A stretch of DNA of 64,000 bases, taken from NCBI GenBank assembly GCA_021740995.1, contig JAIOYR010000006.1, positions 28,519 through 92,518 on the forward strand, read 5' to 3'. Position numbers and translations under genes: made by a program. The stretch's first letter is position 1; each line of letters opens with the position of its first letter. The notes below the pieces were generated by a model, which ran no database searches, had not been told where the DNA came from, and was given only the letters and a program-made list of their open reading frames with translations. Source of the stretch: Taibaiella sp. GTDB lineage: Bacteria; Bacteroidota; Bacteroidia; Chitinophagales; Chitinophagaceae. This document shows positions 60,239 through 64,000 of this stretch, piece by piece.

Positions 60239-60275
60239 GGGGGTATAATAATGCGTTGAGCATTGTTATACCCCC
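60239..60275 (-). terminator. Terminator of the AsmA gene
   Basis: Arms GGGGGTATAATAATGC (60239-60254) and GCATTGTTATACCCCC (60260-60275), a 16-bp stem with one mismatch and a 5-nt loop. It follows the AsmA stop on the minus strand and has a T-rich run after it. Confidence 0.75.
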
Positions 60276-60299
60276 CAATCTGATTTTTCAAACCGCTTG

Positions 60300-62960
60300 T
60301 TACTTTTTCTTAAAGAGTCCTTTCAGTCCTTCTTTAGCTTTTTCGCCGGCGTTTTTTATTGTTTCCTCAGGCTTTTTATCTCCCTCACCGGCCATTTGTT
60401 TTTTAATCTCGTCTTTTATCTGAGTTTTTGCCTGCTCTTTTATTGCTTTTACCGTGTCTTTTACCACTGTTTTCACACTGTCTACCCTTCTTTCTACTTC
60501 CTTCTTTATCTCTTCCTTTATGTTGTTGATAGCATTATTTGCCTGGTTCTTCAGGTCTGTTTCTATTTTAGGCTTGGTAGTAGTGCCGGTTATGTTCACC
60601 GCCAGATTTATCTTATCTCCAAGTGTTACCGGTATACCCTTGCTGGTTGCTTTGCTTACCAGGTCATTTACCATTGCGTTACCGGCTCCGCCAAAGAGCG
60701 ACCTTGGCACTACAATATTGGCACCATACTTCAGCGTCTGGTCGAAACCGTGACTGCCCCCTATCTCGGCATCTATGTCATTTCCTATCTTCAGCTTATA
60801 AGGCTGTACTACTACACGTCCGTTTTCGAAGGCAAAGAAAATCTTCACATCCTTGATCGGGAAGTTTTTGAACTGAGAAAGTTTCAGCTTTTCGGCAAGT
60901 TGCTCCGTAACGGGGAAGCCACTCAGCAGACCGCTCAGCACCATCAGTTCTCCATTACCAGTGAGAGCGTTCATTACAGGGCTCATATCCGGCCCCAACT
61001 TGCCTTTCATACTCAGTTTAGACGACACCTTGCCCGACATATACTTAGCTGATGGCATCATTTTCTGAACAACTTCAAATGTGTTGTAGGTTTTCTGTAT
61101 GTCTACATTCTGCACATTGTAGTCGAAAGAGATGTCCGGATTCTTTTTATCATTCTTAGTAGAATAGGTACCACTCATACTTATAGTGCCATCGAGCCCT
61201 TTGCCTGATACATTATTGAGTGTCACTGTCTCATTGCGCACTATTAGTCCGCTGCTTACAGCGGTAAGTACTATGTTATCGTACTTCACGGTACCCACTG
61301 TAGTTTTCAACTCAAGGTCCAGATTGCCAGGCACCACAAATGGGTCTGTTGCCGGCGGGGGTGGTGTGTTGGCGGCAGGCGCGGGTGCCGGTGCCGTTCC
61401 CATAAACTTATTCACATCTACCTGATCTGCCAGCAATGTAAAACTACCTGTGAGCGACTCGTTGCTGAGGTAGTAAGCCAGCAGATTATCTACACTACCA
61501 TTACCACTGAAATTGGTCTTCATGTACTGACCCCGCAAATTGGCAACGGTAACATTCTTCGGATTGAAGGTGAGCAGCAGGCTGTAGATATTGACGCCAT
61601 CAGGATAGTCTTTTGATGCGTAAGACAGGTTCTTAATATCAATAGTACCTTTTGCGTCTATATTGTTAAACTGCTTTTTCTGTGCCTGAGCCATAGAGCC
61701 TTTCACAGACACATCGGCAGATATTTCGCCACCCATTTTAGTGCCTGCTTCCAGTGTTACCAACTGGCTCATTCTGGAAAGGTCAATGTGTCCCTTTGCA
61801 GTGGCGTCTATCCATTGTTCAGATATCGGCTTTCTGAGCAGTAAACGCAGGTCGAACGGCTCAGATCCAAAATCAACATGGCATTTTTCGAGGTCCACTA
61901 CTGTATTGTCTGTGACACCATCGGGGTTTACTACTTTCAGTTTCACCTGTATGTTAGATACCTTTTGTGGCAATGCCGGATACTGAAATGAACCATCCTG
62001 TATGGCCAGATTGAGCATGTATGCAGGCATTTGTTTGGCATTGTAAGTACCCTTCACAAATCCGCTCAACGCCAGTTTTCCTGTTGTTTTTATATCCTTA
62101 AAGTCGGCAGTATATATACCGGGTATCAATGACAATATATCCTTAAAGTCGTTAGACGGAGTACCGAACTGAATGTCCATCACCATGTTGTTGGTATCCG
62201 GCATCTGCACAAAACCTTTTGTGTATAGTTTCAACCCATTCAGTTGTATTTTCTCTGTATTGAAGGTGTACTTACTTGCCTTATTGTCTATCTGCAGGTC
62301 CAGATCTATGGATGTTTTTACTTTATTAAGATATGGCACGCCACCCATTATGTAGGTAATAGCATCGGCAGTAGTATTGGTAGCAAGTGTAAAGGCATCG
62401 CTGGAGAAATCGCCGGAGCCGCTGTGGTGCAGGTTGTTGATGATAACATGCATTTTTCCCTGCTTATCGTTATACTCTATGAAAGTATGCTCTATAGCAT
62501 ACTTGCGCAGCTTCAGTGCAAATGGTGCGCTTGCCTCAGCTGGCTTGGTTTCTGTACTAGGTTTGGTGATGTCCCAGTTTGCTTTGCCATCTTCCAGCAC
62601 TATTGCATGAATACGCGCTGTGTTAAGGCCAATATTGAGTATATCGTAGCTGCCATTAATTGCCTTCATCAGGTCGAGCGCCACATCTATGCTCTGTGCC
62701 GACAGCAGGGTGTCGTTTTTGAACACATCCTTACCTACTATGCTAAGGTCAGAGATGGTAACAGACAGGCGTGGAAAACTGCGGAGGATGGATATATCTA
62801 CGTCCTTGAAGTCGGTAGTGGCATTGAGCTGTTCATTGAGCTGTGTTTTTACCACTCCCATTATTTTGTCTTTGAAAAAGACAGGGATGATTACCGCAGT
62901 AGCTATCAACAGCAACAGGAGTATACCAATGCCTATAAAGAGGCGTTTTACAATTTTCAT
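60300..62960 (-). CDS. AsmA family protein
   Basis: 886 residues. One N-terminal membrane helix (IGIGILLLLLIATAVII), then a long beta-rich chain of the AsmA type: VDISILRSFPRLSVTISDLS near the start and a C-terminal GDKINLAVNITGTTTKPKIE. The last 80 residues are a Lys/Glu-rich coil (IKEEIKKEVERRVDSV). AsmA and related bridge-like proteins are linked to lipid transport and outer-membrane biogenesis. A Pro/Ala-rich loop (APAPAPAANTPPPP) sits near residue 530. Own terminator at 60239-60275. Confidence 0.9.
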   Translation of the reverse strand: MKIVKRLFIGIGILLLLLIATAVIIPVFFKDKIMGVVKTQLNEQLNATTDFKDVDISILRSFPRLSVTISDLSIVGKDVFKNDTLLSAQSIDVALDLMKAINGSYDILNIGLNTARIHAIVLEDGKANWDITKPSTETKPAEASAPFALKLRKYAIEHTFIEYNDKQGKMHVIINNLHHSGSGDFSSDAFTLATNTTADAITYIMGGVPYLNKVKTSIDLDLQIDNKASKYTFNTEKIQLNGLKLYTKGFVQMPDTNNMVMDIQFGTPSNDFKDILSLIPGIYTADFKDIKTTGKLALSGFVKGTYNAKQMPAYMLNLAIQDGSFQYPALPQKVSNIQVKLKVVNPDGVTDNTVVDLEKCHVDFGSEPFDLRLLLRKPISEQWIDATAKGHIDLSRMSQLVTLEAGTKMGGEISADVSVKGSMAQAQKKQFNNIDAKGTIDIKNLSYASKDYPDGVNIYSLLLTFNPKNVTVANLRGQYMKTNFSGNGSVDNLLAYYLSNESLTGSFTLLADQVDVNKFMGTAPAPAPAANTPPPPATDPFVVPGNLDLELKTTVGTVKYDNIVLTAVSSGLIVRNETVTLNNVSGKGLDGTISMSGTYSTKNDKKNPDISFDYNVQNVDIQKTYNTFEVVQKMMPSAKYMSGKVSSKLSMKGKLGPDMSPVMNALTGNGELMVLSGLLSGFPVTEQLAEKLKLSQFKNFPIKDVKIFFAFENGRVVVQPYKLKIGNDIDAEIGGSHGFDQTLKYGANIVVPRSLFGGAGNAMVNDLVSKATSKGIPVTLGDKINLAVNITGTTTKPKIETDLKNQANNAINNIKEEIKKEVERRVDSVKTVVKDTVKAIKEQAKTQIKDEIKKQMAGEGDKKPEETIKNAGEKAKEGLKGLFKKK

Positions 62961-63100
62961 AACTAAGTGAAATTATTTGGGTGTAAAAATAAGATTAATA
63001 CTATCAATATGACAGACTTAACGAAGAATTAGTAGTATTTGGGTGACTAGCTATATTTAAGGCAGGTGTGTTATCGGCTTTTGCGTAACAAAACTTTTGC

Positions 63101-64000
63101 CTACCTTATCAGTGTTACATCTCCCTTGGTTTTTTCGATGCTACCAGTGAGGCACCTGCCCTCGAAGTAGTAAAAATAAGTACCGGCTGCACATGGCACG
63201 TCATATTGGGTACCATCCCAGTATTTGTTGGGGTCATAACTCAGAAACACCATCTGACCCCAGCGGTTGTATACAGCCAGCTTGTAACCCAGTGTATTGC
63301 CGGGGGTAGTGACCTTAAATCCATCATTTCTGCCGTCACTATTGGGCGTAAATGCATTAGGATAACTGAAAACACAGCAGGGTTTAATATTATCATATCT
63401 AAAGGAGGCGGAATCGACACAACCAAATTCGCTTTCTGCTTTCACCTGAAAAGTGGCCGCAGTAAGCAGTCGGGTAAACAATCTGCCATCATCTGCCGTC
63501 AGAATTCTGTCTATTGGAGACCAGGTATACTTCACGCCGCCTGTGGCCGCCAGAAAAATAGTATCACCAATACAAATAAGTGACGGATTGTTGACCACGG
63601 CAGGCACCGGCAGCGGGTGAATAATCGCCTTTACCTCAACTTTCTCTGATGTGCAGACCTTGTAGCGCTCTACCACATACCACACAAGTGTGGTGGGCAC
63701 GGCGGTAGATGGAGTAGGCGCCCCTGAAAGTACATTATTATTAGCGTCGTACCAGGTTATGATTGAAGGCTCGGGACGCTCGACAACACGGAAAGGACCT
63801 GATGTATCTTTTTGGCAATAGGTTTTGGTGATAGGCGATAGTGGTAGTGTTCCATTGTCTGTGATACTAAAGTCAATAGATGTCTGGCATTGCGAGTTGG
63901 ACGAAACTATAAGCGTATAGTTGCCTACCGGCAAGCTGTCCCTGATGATGCCGGAGGCCGACGTATCGGCATAGGAATATAAGGTAGCTGACCCCTGTTT
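63101..64000 (-). CDS. CHU_C (gliding-motility-associated C-terminal) protein, 5' part cut by window edge
   Basis: The frame stays open from the right edge to the stop at 63101; 300 codons are visible (KQGSATLYSYADTSASGIIR, then DSLPVGNYTL). They contain a SprB-type repeat tail (VGNYTLIVSSNSQCQTSIDF), Ig-like domains (FRVVERPEPSIITWYD, PSLICIGDTIFLAATGGVKY) and a complete CHU_C domain at the end: FSYPNAFTPNSDGRNDGF, VYNRWGQMVFLSYD, WDGTQYDVPCAAGTYFYY. T9SS type B cargo, probably a large surface or adhesion protein whose N-terminus lies outside the window. Confidence 0.88.
   Translation of the reverse strand, partial: KQGSATLYSYADTSASGIIRDSLPVGNYTLIVSSNSQCQTSIDFSITDNGTLPLSPITKTYCQKDTSGPFRVVERPEPSIITWYDANNNVLSGAPTPSTAVPTTLVWYVVERYKVCTSEKVEVKAIIHPLPVPAVVNNPSLICIGDTIFLAATGGVKYTWSPIDRILTADDGRLFTRLLTAATFQVKAESEFGCVDSASFRYDNIKPCCVFSYPNAFTPNSDGRNDGFKVTTPGNTLGYKLAVYNRWGQMVFLSYDPNKYWDGTQYDVPCAAGTYFYYFEGRCLTGSIEKTKGDVTLIR

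Noticed and set aside
1..64000. tRNA, rRNA, tmRNA or RNase P genes
   Set aside because: Gaps were scanned for T-loop and acceptor patterns and for long structured RNA; none was convincing.

Overview
The window reads as chromosomal DNA of a member of the phylum Bacteroidota, most likely near the Chitinophagaceae (order Chitinophagales). Support comes from the TAnnTTTG promoter element in front of many genes and the general absence of Shine-Dalgarno sites. There are also several type IX secretion (T9SS) cargo proteins with type A or CHU_C/type B C-terminal domains, many SPII lipoproteins, DUF5777, DUF6428 and S46 peptidase genes, and frequent ATA isoleucine codons. I found no rRNA, tRNA, CRISPR array, intact insertion sequence or prophage. 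Both edges cut a gene (rpmF at the left, a CHU_C cargo protein at the right).

Layout. 1-3.6 kb, minus strand: rpmF, yceD (DUF177), a DUF58 protein, a PIN-domain toxin/antitoxin pair and a GT2 glycosyltransferase. 3.7-10 kb: a one-protein hybrid two-component regulator, a TrmH-type methylase, a lipoprotein, thioredoxin, a HigBA-like module with its own operator, and a CAP-domain protein. 10.0-17.8 kb: an eleven-gene arsenic/metalloid island on the plus strand. It holds a HesB-like protein, two ArsR repressors with two different operator families, a mini-thioredoxin, an ArsP/YraQ permease, DUF6428, ACR3, a metallophosphoesterase, a lipoprotein with a Cys-rich tail and an ABC exporter, and it ends at a strong terminator. 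17.9-29.5 kb: an S46 peptidase with a DPP11-like specificity arginine, a CHU_C protein, an AhpC/AhpD pair, a histidine kinase, a universal stress protein, then an OB-fold/cytochrome/YceI/DUF5777 operon.

29.6-45 kb: asnB, a ClC channel, a PIG-L deacetylase, an AT-rich propeller lipoprotein that looks acquired, an L,D-transpeptidase, ribBA, a palindromic 26-bp repeat cluster, a TMTC-like membrane/TPR protein and a long T9SS cargo protein. 45-56 kb: dapB-parB-parA, a UPF0173 hydrolase, an Ig-like lipoprotein, a GT-B glycosyltransferase and another T9SS cargo protein. Next comes a lipoprotein homologue of protein-glutaminase, translationally overlapped by a small lipoprotein that resembles the glutaminase pro-domain. 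56-60 kb: the operon infA-rpmJ-rpsM-rpsK-rpsD-rpoA-rplQ on the minus strand, with its own promoter and cut off from any secY/map partner. 60-64 kb: an AsmA-family protein and the C-terminal part of a CHU_C protein.

The two loci most worth attention are the glutaminase/pro-domain pair (53.7-55.2 kb), a plausible enzyme-inhibitor or effector-immunity system, and the metalloid island. In the island nearly every soluble protein carries vicinal or terminal cysteine pairs, and an ABC exporter plus a thioredoxin-like lipoprotein extend the usual ars gene set. All identifications rest on motifs and family knowledge read by eye; no database search was run.
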